From the NCBI GenBank assembly GCA_000380705.1, contig AQYM01000031.1, forward strand, positions 100,789 to 112,845: 12,057 nucleotides of DNA, read 5' to 3'. Shown piece by piece: positions 1 to 6,826 of the stretch (its first letter is position 1; every line of letters begins with the position of its first letter). The notes under the pieces were generated by a model. It saw nothing but the letters and a program-made list of their open reading frames with translations. It did not search any database and was not told the origin of the DNA. A program made the translations under genes and the position numbers. The stretch comes from Crenarchaeota archaeon SCGC AAA471-B05 (GTDB taxonomy: Archaea; Thermoproteota; Thermoprotei; Gearchaeales; Gearchaeaceae).

Positions 1-1
1 T

Positions 2-1018
2 AAAGAAGTGATAGGTAAGATAAACTGGGATAGAAGAATTAGGATAATGAGACATCATACTGCTACTCATACACTTTTATATTCGATAAGAAAAATATTA
101 GGAGATCACATATGGCAAGCTGGAGCTAATAAAGAAGAAAGTAAAGCAAGACTAGACGTTACACATTATAAAAAAATAACCGATGAAGAAATTGAAAAAA
201 TTGAAAAGTTAGCTAACGAAATTGTTCTTCAAAATATTCCTGTAAAGGCATTTTTTATTGAAAGAGATAAGGCTGAAGCTAAGTTCGGATATACCCTTTA
301 TCAAGGAGGTGTTATGGGTGGAAAAGTTATAAGAGTAGTAAGTATAGGAGATTATGACCATCAAGCTTGCGGAGGAACACATGTAGGTAGAACAGGAGAA
401 ATAGGATTAATTAAAATAATCAAAGTAGAAAGAATTCAAGACGGTGTGGAAAGATTCATATACACAGCTGGAGATATAACTTTAAGCGAATTTAAGAAGA
501 TAGATGAGAACCTTAAATTTTTGTCTGCTAACTTAAATGTACCTAAAGAAAAAATAGTGGAAGCTACTTTGAAACTCATTAAAGAATTAAAAACCGAAAG
601 GAAAGAAGTGGAAAGATTAAGGGGGATATTAGCACAAATTTTAAGTGAAAATTTAAGAAATGCTAAAATAAAAGTAGGTCCGGTAAACCTATATGAAGGT
701 ATTTTCATTAATTTAAACAGCGATGATTTAATCGCTTTAGGAGAAAACATAATAAAGAAGGATAAAAACTCGGTCGTTTTATTAGCTTCTAATTTGAACA
801 AGCCGATTTTTGTTATAATGACAGGAGAAGAAGCAATAAAGTTAGGAGTTAAAGCTAATGAACTAATAAATATTTTAATTAAAATTACAGGAGGTGGAGG
901 TGGAGGGAGGGAAGATTTTGCTCAAGGTGGTGGAGGAATATTTGAAAAGACAAAACCTGCATTCTCTAGTATTGAAGAATATTTAAAACATATTTTAGTT
1001 AATAGCAAAATAAATTAA
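2..1018 (+). CDS. alaS: Alanyl-tRNA synthetase, C-terminal part (5' end outside window)
   Basis: This gene is open from the left edge, so only the last 338 codons are visible; the catalytic and tRNA-recognition domains lie upstream. AlaRS charges tRNA-Ala and hydrolyses mischarged Ser- and Gly-tRNA. The visible part begins at the editing domain. It has the HTATH form of the HxxxH metal site (bases 56-70) and the CGGTH motif (bases 368-382), which together supply the zinc ligands of AlaRS and AlaX editing domains. A helical linker follows, then the C-Ala domain with its glycine-rich run and the REDFAQGGGG segment near bases 885-945, which matches the R-x-D-x-A-Q-x-G-G signature. The frame is intact to a TAA stop. 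A free-standing AlaX editing protein is less likely because the C-Ala domain is present and the frame stays open to the edge. leuS follows 32 bases downstream on the same strand. Confidence 0.96.
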   Translation, partial: KEVIGKINWDRRIRIMRHHTATHTLLYSIRKILGDHIWQAGANKEESKARLDVTHYKKITDEEIEKIEKLANEIVLQNIPVKAFFIERDKAEAKFGYTLYQGGVMGGKVIRVVSIGDYDHQACGGTHVGRTGEIGLIKIIKVERIQDGVERFIYTAGDITLSEFKKIDENLKFLSANLNVPKEKIVEATLKLIKELKTERKEVERLRGILAQILSENLRNAKIKVGPVNLYEGIFINLNSDDLIALGENIIKKDKNSVVLLASNLNKPIFVIMTGEEAIKLGVKANELINILIKITGGGGGGREDFAQGGGGIFEKTKPAFSSIEEYLKHILVNSKIN

Positions 1019-1019
1019 G

Positions 1020-1027
1020 TTTAAATA
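1020..1027 (+). promoter_or_regulatory. TATA box of leuS
   Basis: The octamer TTTAAATA is centred 27.5 bases upstream of the GTG at 1051, and its left edge is just after the alaS stop codon. Archaeal TATA boxes sit about 26-27 bases before the transcription start, so the mRNA probably begins at or next to the GTG. leuS can therefore be transcribed independently of alaS. Confidence 0.6.
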
Positions 1028-1050
1028 TCTATATTATATTAATTCAAGAG

Positions 1051-3939
1051 GTGGGTTTGTCTGGAATTAACTTTAAGCAAATAGAAGAAAAATGGCAAGA
1101 AAGATGGGCTGAAAGCAAAATCTTTGAAAGCGAACCTATAAAAAATAAACCAAAAGTATTTGTAACTTTTCCCTATCCCTATATGGATGGACCTTTACAT
1201 GTAGGTCACGCATTCACTTCTTTAAGATGTGAAATATTTGCAAGATATAAGAGACTCAAGGGATACAATGTATTATTTCCTTGGGCATGGCATTGGACAG
1301 GAGAACCTATAGCAGGAGCAGCTAAAAGAATAGCTGCAGGAGATGAAATGTTAATTAAAATGATCCATAAAACTTCTAAAGTTCCTTTAGATGAAGTTAA
1401 AAAATTTACCGATCCACTTTATATGGCTAAATATTTTACAGAAGTTTCAAGAAGAATTATAAAAAGATTGGGATATTCAATCGATTGGAGAAGGGAATTT
1501 CATACAACTTCTTACCATAAAGAATATAGTGCATTTATAAGATGGCAATATAATAAATTAAGAAGTTTAGGTTTCGTTGTAAAAGGAAGCCATCCAGTCG
1601 TTTGGTGCCCAAAGGATAAATCTCCCACAGGAGACCATGATAGATTAATTGGAGAAGGTGTATCTGCTGAGCAAATGAATCTGATAAAATTTAAATTTGA
1701 AGATTCATATTTAGTAGCAGCAACTCTAAGACCTGAAACGATATTCGGTGTAACCAATATTTGGATAAACCCTGATGATACTTATGTTAAAATAAAATTA
1801 GGGAATGAAAAATGGATAGTAAATGAATATACATTACAAAAGTTGGAAAATCAAGATTATAATTTTGAAATTTTAGAAAAATTCAAAGGAGAAAAAATTA
1901 TAGGAAAATACGCTGAAGCTCCTTTAGTAAAAAGAAAAATATTAATCTTGCCTGCATTTTTTATCGATCCATACCTAGGCACAGGAATTGTTTATAGCGT
2001 CCCTTCACATGCACCTTATGATTGGATGGGTTTAAAATTTATAAAAGAAAATAAAGAAATTTTAGAAAAATTTAATTTAAATCATGAAGAGATAAAAAAT
2101 ATAGAACCAATATCTATAATTAACCTTGAAGGTTATGGTGAACATCCTGCAATATACGTTGTAGAAAAAATGAAAATTAATTCTATAAAAGATCCTAAAC
2201 TTGAAGAAGCTTCAAAAGAAGTCTATTTAGAAGAATTTAATAAAGGTATAATGAAGGATAATTGCTTAAATTTCTCTGGGATGAAGGTGAAGGAAGCAAA
2301 AGAAAAAATAATCCAATATTTAAAAAACTTGGGAATGCTTGAACAAATCTGGGACTTATTATATCCCGTTGTATGCAGATGCGGAACTAGATGTATAGTT
2401 TCCATATTTAAAGATCAATGGTTTTTAAAATATTCAGCTCAAGAATGGAAAGAAAAAGCACTTAAAGCCTTATCTAAAATGAAAATTTTTCCAGAAGAAG
2501 CAAGAAGTTGGTTTATTGAAACAATAAAATGGTTAGATGATAAAGCTTGTGCAAGAAAATCAGGTTTAGGAACTCCGTTACCTTGGGATGAAAATTGGAT
2601 AGTTGAAACATTAAGTGATTCCACAATTTATATGTGTTTCTATATAATTAGCAAATATGTTAATCAAGGATTTCTGAATTATGAAAACTTAAAGGATGAT
2701 TTCTTCGATTACGTATTTCTTGGGAAAGGAAACGAAGATGAAATAGAAAGAATATGTAAAGTCAATAGAGATTTGTTAAGAAAAATAAGGGAAGAATTTC
2801 TTTATTGGTATCCAGTTGATTTACGTGTTTCAGCCAAAGAATTATTACCTAATCATCTTACGTTCTATATCTTTCATCACGTAGCGATCTTTCCTGAGGA
2901 ATTTTGGCCTAGAATGATAGGTGTAAATGGACTTGTAAACATTGAAGGACAAAAGCTTTCAAAATCTAGAGGAATAGTTGTTACTATAGAAGAAGCTGTG
3001 GAAAAGTTCGGGGCCGATACTGTTAGGTTATTCTTAGCCTTGAGTGCAGAGGATATGAATGATTGTGAATGGAAATGGTCTAACGTTGAAAAAGTTCAAA
3101 GCCACTTATCTTCATTCTTTAACTTCGTATATAAAATCATAGAAATGGAGAATATTGAAAGAAAAACTGAAATGGATAATTGGTTAAGGAGCGTTTTTTA
3201 TAGAAAGATAATTAAAATTGAGGAATTATTGGAGGAATTAAAAATAAGAAGTGCAGCAAATCTAGCATTTTATGAGATATGGTCTGATATCAAATGGTAT
3301 GTTTCAAGAACTGATAATCCTAACCCAATATTCCTTAAAAACATAATTAAGGATTGGTTAATTATATTATCAATATTTATACCGCATATATGCGAAGAAT
3401 TATGGGAAATGATGGGTAATAAAAATTTTGTTTCGACTTCTACATGGCCAGAAGCGAAGATTGAATATATCGATGTAATTGAGGAAGCAAAAGAGGAAAT
3501 GGTAATAAAGATGTATGAAGATGCAAAAAGATTGCTTGAAAGGAAAAAAGAAGCAACAAGAATATATATTTATCTTCCTAGGGAAATCAAATATTCTATA
3601 ATTAAGGATGTAGATGAGATGATTAAGGTAGGTAAAAAGAGAAAGGATATCTTTGATACATTGATCAAAAAATACTTCGATGTAATAAAAGATAAATCAC
3701 AATTGACTAAAACTATAAACGAAATACTTGAACATTATTTTGGAATAAACGAAACATTAAGAAATGCTATTAATAAAGCTAAGGAAGTTGATTTAAAGGT
3801 CGCTGAAAGCTTAATAAAAATATTTAGCAGAGAAGGATATTCATGTACATTATTTAAAGAAACAGATGAAAATATTTATGATCCAATGAGAAAAATGGAA
3901 AGTGCGTTGCCATTTAAATTAGGATTTTACTTGGCTTAA
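1051..3939 (+). CDS. leuS: Leucyl-tRNA synthetase, archaeal type
   Basis: Class Ia synthetase that attaches leucine to tRNA-Leu in the cytosol. The 962 residues match the full archaeal length. HVGH (the HIGH motif) is at residues 50-53 and KLSKS (the KMSKS motif) at 635-639. The CP1 editing domain carries TLRPET at 225-230 and an SVPSHAPYDW segment whose Asp324 corresponds to the conserved editing aspartate. ACARKSGLGTPLPWD and NHLTFYIFHHVAIF are well conserved. The C-terminal domain that contacts the tRNA-Leu variable arm is complete, ending in LPFKLGFYLA. The GTG at 1051 is preferred because a TATA box sits 27.5 bases upstream, giving a leaderless start. A TTG at 1057, preceded by a GAGGTG Shine-Dalgarno-like string at 1048-1053, is the alternative and would remove two residues. 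Some Sulfolobus species carry two LeuRS paralogues; the intact motifs here favour the active form, but which one this is cannot be settled from the window. Confidence 0.97.
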   Translation: MGLSGINFKQIEEKWQERWAESKIFESEPIKNKPKVFVTFPYPYMDGPLHVGHAFTSLRCEIFARYKRLKGYNVLFPWAWHWTGEPIAGAAKRIAAGDEMLIKMIHKTSKVPLDEVKKFTDPLYMAKYFTEVSRRIIKRLGYSIDWRREFHTTSYHKEYSAFIRWQYNKLRSLGFVVKGSHPVVWCPKDKSPTGDHDRLIGEGVSAEQMNLIKFKFEDSYLVAATLRPETIFGVTNIWINPDDTYVKIKLGNEKWIVNEYTLQKLENQDYNFEILEKFKGEKIIGKYAEAPLVKRKILILPAFFIDPYLGTGIVYSVPSHAPYDWMGLKFIKENKEILEKFNLNHEEIKNIEPISIINLEGYGEHPAIYVVEKMKINSIKDPKLEEASKEVYLEEFNKGIMKDNCLNFSGMKVKEAKEKIIQYLKNLGMLEQIWDLLYPVVCRCGTRCIVSIFKDQWFLKYSAQEWKEKALKALSKMKIFPEEARSWFIETIKWLDDKACARKSGLGTPLPWDENWIVETLSDSTIYMCFYIISKYVNQGFLNYENLKDDFFDYVFLGKGNEDEIERICKVNRDLLRKIREEFLYWYPVDLRVSAKELLPNHLTFYIFHHVAIFPEEFWPRMIGVNGLVNIEGQKLSKSRGIVVTIEEAVEKFGADTVRLFLALSAEDMNDCEWKWSNVEKVQSHLSSFFNFVYKIIEMENIERKTEMDNWLRSVFYRKIIKIEELLEELKIRSAANLAFYEIWSDIKWYVSRTDNPNPIFLKNIIKDWLIILSIFIPHICEELWEMMGNKNFVSTSTWPEAKIEYIDVIEEAKEEMVIKMYEDAKRLLERKKEATRIYIYLPREIKYSIIKDVDEMIKVGKKRKDIFDTLIKKYFDVIKDKSQLTKTINEILEHYFGINETLRNAINKAKEVDLKVAESLIKIFSREGYSCTLFKETDENIYDPMRKMESALPFKLGFYLA

Positions 3940-3945
3940 ATTTTT
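3937..3945 (+). terminator. U-rich terminator after leuS
   Basis: The TAA stop is followed after one base by five T residues (3941-3945) with no hairpin. Archaeal transcription commonly ends at such short U-runs. A 227-base non-coding gap follows. Confidence 0.35.
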
Positions 3946-4107
3946 CAAGTAATTTAAACAAACTAAAGTCTTGATGTTTAGGATGAGATGAAATTTAGAT
4001 TATGCAATTTTTTAGTAAAAGCATTTAGAAAAACACATTAAGATTATTCAAGAGGACTCTAAAAAGATGAATCTTCTGAAAGTTTCAGTAAATTAAATAT
4101 TATGAAC

Positions 4108-4156
4108 AGATAAACATACTTAACAATTTAGGAAACCGAGATATGTTTGTTTATCT
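4108..4156. repeat. Inverted repeat between leuS and tRNA-Arg
   Basis: AGATAAACA (4108-4116) and TGTTTATCT (4148-4156) are perfect 9-base inverted copies separated by 31 bases. The right arm continues inward with a further partial match to the left arm. The right arm ends 10 bases beyond the tRNA-Arg 3' end, so on the minus strand it lies in the tRNA trailer. The rest of the 227-base gap (3940-4166) shows no convincing gene. It could be a processing or termination structure, a small RNA or a protein-binding palindrome; in such AT-rich DNA, chance is also possible. Confidence 0.4.
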
Positions 4157-4166
4157 AATTATTTTA

Positions 4167-4241
4167 CGCCCCAGACGGGATTTGAACCCGTGACCTCTGG
4201 CTTAGAAGGCCAGCGCTATATCCTGGCTAAGCTACTGGGGC
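4167..4241 (-). tRNA. tRNA-Arg (anticodon UCU)
   Basis: Read on the minus strand, this folds into a complete cloverleaf. The acceptor GCCCCAG pairs with CTGGGGC. A D-arm with a GCCAGGATA loop region follows. The anticodon stem is CTGGC/GCCAG around the loop CTTCTAA, giving anticodon TCT for AGA codons. The T-arm is ACGGG-TTCAAAT-CCCGT. The discriminator base is G at 4167. No CCA is encoded and there is no intron. AGA is used heavily for arginine in the surrounding AT-rich genes, so this is the tRNA for a very common codon here. The gene is divergent from tRNA-Asp across a 205-base spacer. Confidence 0.96.
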
Positions 4242-4267
4242 ATACTATATTTTTATTAAAAGCAAAA

Positions 4268-4275
4268 AAATAAAA
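4268..4275 (-). promoter_or_regulatory. Probable TATA box of tRNA-Arg
   Basis: On the minus strand this is TTTTATTT, centred about 30 bases before the tRNA 5' end, which would place the transcription start about 3-5 bases before the mature end. The flanking sequence is also very AT-rich, including TTTTAATAA nearer the tRNA, so the exact box is uncertain. Confidence 0.35.
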
Positions 4276-4404
4276 GCTTATCCAACACTATTTTTATAAT
4301 TTACTAATTTTAAATCTAACTGATTTTTTCACCATAAGAATCCTTGATTATTATATGCAATTTTATCTTGTTCTATAAAATATGAATAACAAAACTGGAA
4401 GGAC

Positions 4405-4412
4405 TTAAAATT
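4405..4412 (+). promoter_or_regulatory. Probable TATA box of tRNA-Asp
   Basis: TTAAAATT is preceded by the purine-rich GGAAGGAC, a possible BRE. Its centre is about 38 bases before the tRNA, giving a predicted start near 4435 and a leader of about 12 bases. A second box, TTTATA at 4426-4431, lies too close to the tRNA for a start at its 5' end. The spacer between the two tRNAs holds no recognisable gene. Confidence 0.35.
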
Positions 4413-4446
4413 TTTATTTTCCTTATTTATAATAATGTAATTAGAT

Positions 4447-4520
4447 GCCCTGGTAGTTTAGCCCGGTTAGAATGTGAGGCTGTCACCCTTGAGGCCCGGG
4501 TTCAAATCCCGGCCAGGGCG
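4447..4520 (+). tRNA. tRNA-Asp (anticodon GUC)
   Basis: The acceptor GCCCTGG pairs with CCAGGGC, and the D-loop contains AGCCCGGTTAGA. The anticodon stem is TGAGG/CCTTG, with two G-T pairs, around loop CTGTCAC, giving anticodon GTC. The T-arm is CCGGG-TTCAAAT-CCCGG. The discriminator is G at 4520, as expected for tRNA-Asp. CCA is not encoded and there is no intron. The 3' part, from the T-loop onward (4502-4520), is also the antisense of the last codons and stop of the oppositely oriented reductase gene. A T-rich stretch follows at 4521-4535 and could serve as terminator. Confidence 0.96.
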
Positions 4521-5653
4521 TTCATTATTTTATTCTCCTTTAAATCTACTCTTTCATTTAATAGAAAATCGTAAAGAGCAAATAAAGTATTCTGTACATC
4601 TTTTATTGAAATTTCTTTAACTAAGGTTCTTAAAAATGAAAGTATTTTTTGAATATTAACATTCTGCTCACCTAAAAAAACTAATATTAAATCTTCAGGA
4701 GCTTTTGCTATAAGTTTGGATTTTAACCTTTGATTTATGTCTATGGCTAGTCTTAATAGTTTTGCGTTAAATTTTATTCTTTTAGATAAGATTTTTACGT
4801 AGTTTTCTTCAGGATGAAAGAATTCATAAGCAGAGAAAATAGAAAATCTTATTCCTTCACCAGTGGTAGGCATAACATACCCTGCAGCTTCTCCAATAAT
4901 ATAATATTTACCAAAAGCTCTTTGACTTAATAATCCTCCTATGGAGACGCTTGCTCCTTGCCTTGTATTTTTAACTATTTTTAGTCCAAAATACTTTATT
5001 TTCTTTTCATAGATTCTTTTTAAAGTTTCTCCATCGTATAATCCTCCTATACCGACGTTATAATATTCCTTACCGTAAGGGAAGATCCAAAAGTATCCTC
5101 TATCAAGAAGATCTATTAATAGATATCCTTCTTCTAAAAGATCTTTAGCTTCTGCATAATCCCTTATTACAGGTATCAATCTATACTCCCTTTTGTAAAT
5201 CTCTTTAGCGTAAATTCTGCTAAAAGTTAAATATCCTGATGAATCTATTATCAAATCTGCATCGGCATCTTTGCCTTTATAAAAATTCCCCATGAATATT
5301 TTACCTCCTTCTTTTTCTATAATATCCGCTAAACTTTGAAGGAATTCCCTTTTATTTATTATCACCCCCCTTTCTCCAAAAGGAGATTTTATAGTACGGT
5401 AATAAATGCCATTGTAGTAAAGTTTAACATACTTCATATCAGAAAGCATCCATTTGTATTTATAACCTAATTTAAATGGTAAAACTTCTAGCGCATCGCC
5501 TGCAAGTGCTTCACCGCATGGCTTAAATGCAAAGATTCTTCTTCCCTCATAAATTTTAACGTTAATATTATGCCTTAAAGCATGATAAGCAAAAGTTAAA
5601 CCTGCAGGTCCAGCGCCTATTATTGTAACATTTCTTATATTGTTTAATTTCAT
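4502..5653 (-). CDS. FAD-dependent oxidoreductase, geranylgeranyl reductase family
   Basis: Predicted flavoprotein that saturates double bonds of isoprenoid chains, as in archaeal membrane-lipid maturation. From the ATG at 5653 it is 383 residues. The N-terminal dinucleotide-binding motif GAGPAG is at residues 13-18. KPCGEAL at 44-50 carries the Cys46 typical of this family. DSSGY lies mid-protein, YFWIFPYG precedes a NVGIGG segment, and the second FAD motif is GEAAGYVMPTTGEGI. A TTG at 5677 would add eight residues (LFVILII before the ATG), but a TATA box at 5681-5688 favours the ATG. The length is shorter than the roughly 450 residues of the studied Sulfolobus enzyme, so this may be a paralogue acting on another isoprenoid, such as a quinone tail or polyprenyl carrier; the substrate is not shown by the sequence. 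The last residues (NALAGI) and the TGA are read from the antisense of tRNA-Asp. Confidence 0.88.
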   Translation of the reverse strand: MKLNNIRNVTIIGAGPAGLTFAYHALRHNINVKIYEGRRIFAFKPCGEALAGDALEVLPFKLGYKYKWMLSDMKYVKLYYNGIYYRTIKSPFGERGVIINKREFLQSLADIIEKEGGKIFMGNFYKGKDADADLIIDSSGYLTFSRIYAKEIYKREYRLIPVIRDYAEAKDLLEEGYLLIDLLDRGYFWIFPYGKEYYNVGIGGLYDGETLKRIYEKKIKYFGLKIVKNTRQGASVSIGGLLSQRAFGKYYIIGEAAGYVMPTTGEGIRFSIFSAYEFFHPEENYVKILSKRIKFNAKLLRLAIDINQRLKSKLIAKAPEDLILVFLGEQNVNIQKILSFLRTLVKEISIKDVQNTLFALYDFLLNERVDLKENKIMNALAGI

Positions 5654-5680
5654 TATTATTAAAATAACAAACAACAAATA

Positions 5681-5688
5681 TTATTAAA
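5681..5688 (-). promoter_or_regulatory. TATA box of the reductase gene
   Basis: On the minus strand this is TTTAATAA, centred about 31 bases before the ATG at 5653, which predicts a leader of about 4-5 bases. It is divergent from the box of the radical SAM gene. A short inverted pair, GGTAATT (5694-5700) and AATTACC (5755-5761), lies in the shared region and could bind a regulator, but it is only 7 bases long. Confidence 0.45.
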
Positions 5689-5739
5689 TTTAAGGTAATT
5701 ACAAAAATTAAAAGCTGAATCTATTCAAGAACTAAAAAG

Positions 5740-5747
5740 TTTATATT
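5740..5747 (+). promoter_or_regulatory. TATA box of the radical SAM gene
   Basis: TTTATATT is centred 27.5 bases before the GTG at 5771 and is preceded by the purine-rich ACTAAAAAG, a plausible BRE. The spacing predicts transcription starting at the GTG itself, that is, a leaderless mRNA. Confidence 0.65.
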
Positions 5748-5770
5748 AACGTTAAATTACCAAAATAATT

Positions 5771-6826
5771 GTGAAAGAAGCAGTTCTATATGAAAAATTA
5801 CCCAATGATAGAGTAAGATGTACTGCTTGCGCTAGATATTGTAATATTCCCAAAGGTTTGATTGGATTATGCGGAATTAGGGGAAATATCGATGGTAAAT
5901 TATATTTATTCGTTTATGGTAAAATAATAGCAAGTCATATAGATCCTATAGAGAAAAAACCATTAATGCATTTCTACCCAGGGTCTAAAGTACTATCTAT
6001 AGCAACAACAGGATGTAATTGGATGTGTCAATACTGTCAAAACTATGATATTAGTCAAAGAAGGAAGGTTGAAGGAATAGATGTTACACCTGAAGAAGTT
6101 GTACAAATGGCTTTAAAAACTGGCTGTGAGGGAATAACATATACATATAATGAACCTACAATATTTATTGAATTTGCCCATGATGTAGGAGTATTAGCGC
6201 ATAAATATGGCCTATTTAACAATTTTGTTTCAAATGGATACATGAGTCCTGAGGCAATAAAGATGCTGGCAAACTTCTTAGATGCGATAACTGTAGATTT
6301 TAAAGGAAGTGGGGAGAGAAAATTCATGCAAAAGTATATAATAGTTCCTGGACCTGAACCTATTTACCAATCCTTACTGGAATTAAATAAGCTAAATATT
6401 CATATCGAAATAACAGACCTAATAATACCAGAAATTGGAGATAATCTTGATGAAGCAAGAAAGTTATGTAAATGGGTATATGAAAACCTAGGACCTGATA
6501 CGCCTATACACTTTTTAAGATTTCACCCTGATTATAAACTATTACATTTACCCCATACCCCAATCAAGACTTTAGAAAAACACTGTCAAATAGCTAAAGA
6601 AGAAGGTTTAAGATACGTTTACATTGGCAACGTGCCAGGACATCCTTTGGAAAACACCTATTGCCCAGAATGTAAAAATATTGTAATAGAAAGATTTGGA
6701 TTTGACATTACAGGATGGTATTTGGATGAAAACAACCGTTGTAAATATTGCGGTTATCCAATTCCTATAAAAGGTAAACTAAGTAAAAACGCTTTTAAGA
6801 ATAGGTTTTTACCTGTATTTTGGTAA
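5771..6826 (+). CDS. amrS: AmrS-like radical SAM protein (PflA-related)
   Basis: Radical S-adenosylmethionine enzyme of the family annotated as AmmeMemoRadiSam system radical SAM enzyme, related to pyruvate formate-lyase activases. The 351 residues are of normal length. The cluster motif CNWMCQYC places the three [4Fe-4S] ligands at Cys82, Cys86 and Cys89. The N-terminus has Cys17, Cys20, Cys24 and Cys34 (CTACARYC...C), and the C-terminus has two CxxC pairs at 298/301 and 324/327, so further metal sites are likely. YTYNEPTIF and RFHPDY are conserved family segments. The reaction and substrate of this family are not firmly known; the name reflects frequent co-occurrence with AMMECR1 and MEMO proteins, neither of which is in this window. 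The GTG start is supported by the TATA spacing. The 3' end overlaps nth by 18 bases, tail to tail. Confidence 0.9.
   Translation: MKEAVLYEKLPNDRVRCTACARYCNIPKGLIGLCGIRGNIDGKLYLFVYGKIIASHIDPIEKKPLMHFYPGSKVLSIATTGCNWMCQYCQNYDISQRRKVEGIDVTPEEVVQMALKTGCEGITYTYNEPTIFIEFAHDVGVLAHKYGLFNNFVSNGYMSPEAIKMLANFLDAITVDFKGSGERKFMQKYIIVPGPEPIYQSLLELNKLNIHIEITDLIIPEIGDNLDEARKLCKWVYENLGPDTPIHFLRFHPDYKLLHLPHTPIKTLEKHCQIAKEEGLRYVYIGNVPGHPLENTYCPECKNIVIERFGFDITGWYLDENNRCKYCGYPIPIKGKLSKNAFKNRFLPVFW

Noticed and set aside
436..801. 121-codon minus-strand open frame inside alaS
   Set aside because: It is the antisense of a conserved alaS domain, with no start signals and no family features; long antisense frames are expected in this AT-biased code.
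3970..4085. Possible C/D box small RNA (GATGA strings and a CTGA at about 4076)
   Set aside because: No good RTGATGA box is present, and the GATGA-to-CTGA distance of 5 bases is too short to hold a guide sequence.
3988..4096. Short reading frames after leuS (a 17-codon ATG frame at 3988-4041 and a 25-codon open stretch at 4019-4096 in another frame)
   Set aside because: Both are very short; the second has no start codon before its internal ATG and two stops just upstream. They could be a decayed gene, but there is no recognisable motif to support that.
4355..4446. Integration (att) site at tRNA-Asp or tRNA-Arg
   Set aside because: tRNA genes often serve as attachment sites in Sulfolobales, but no integrase gene, no partial tRNA copy and no direct repeat of the tRNA 3' ends was seen in the window.
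5654..5677. Upstream TTG start for the reductase, adding eight hydrophobic residues
   Set aside because: The family begins just before the GxGxxG motif, and the TATA box at 5681-5688 would place the transcription start downstream of the TTG.
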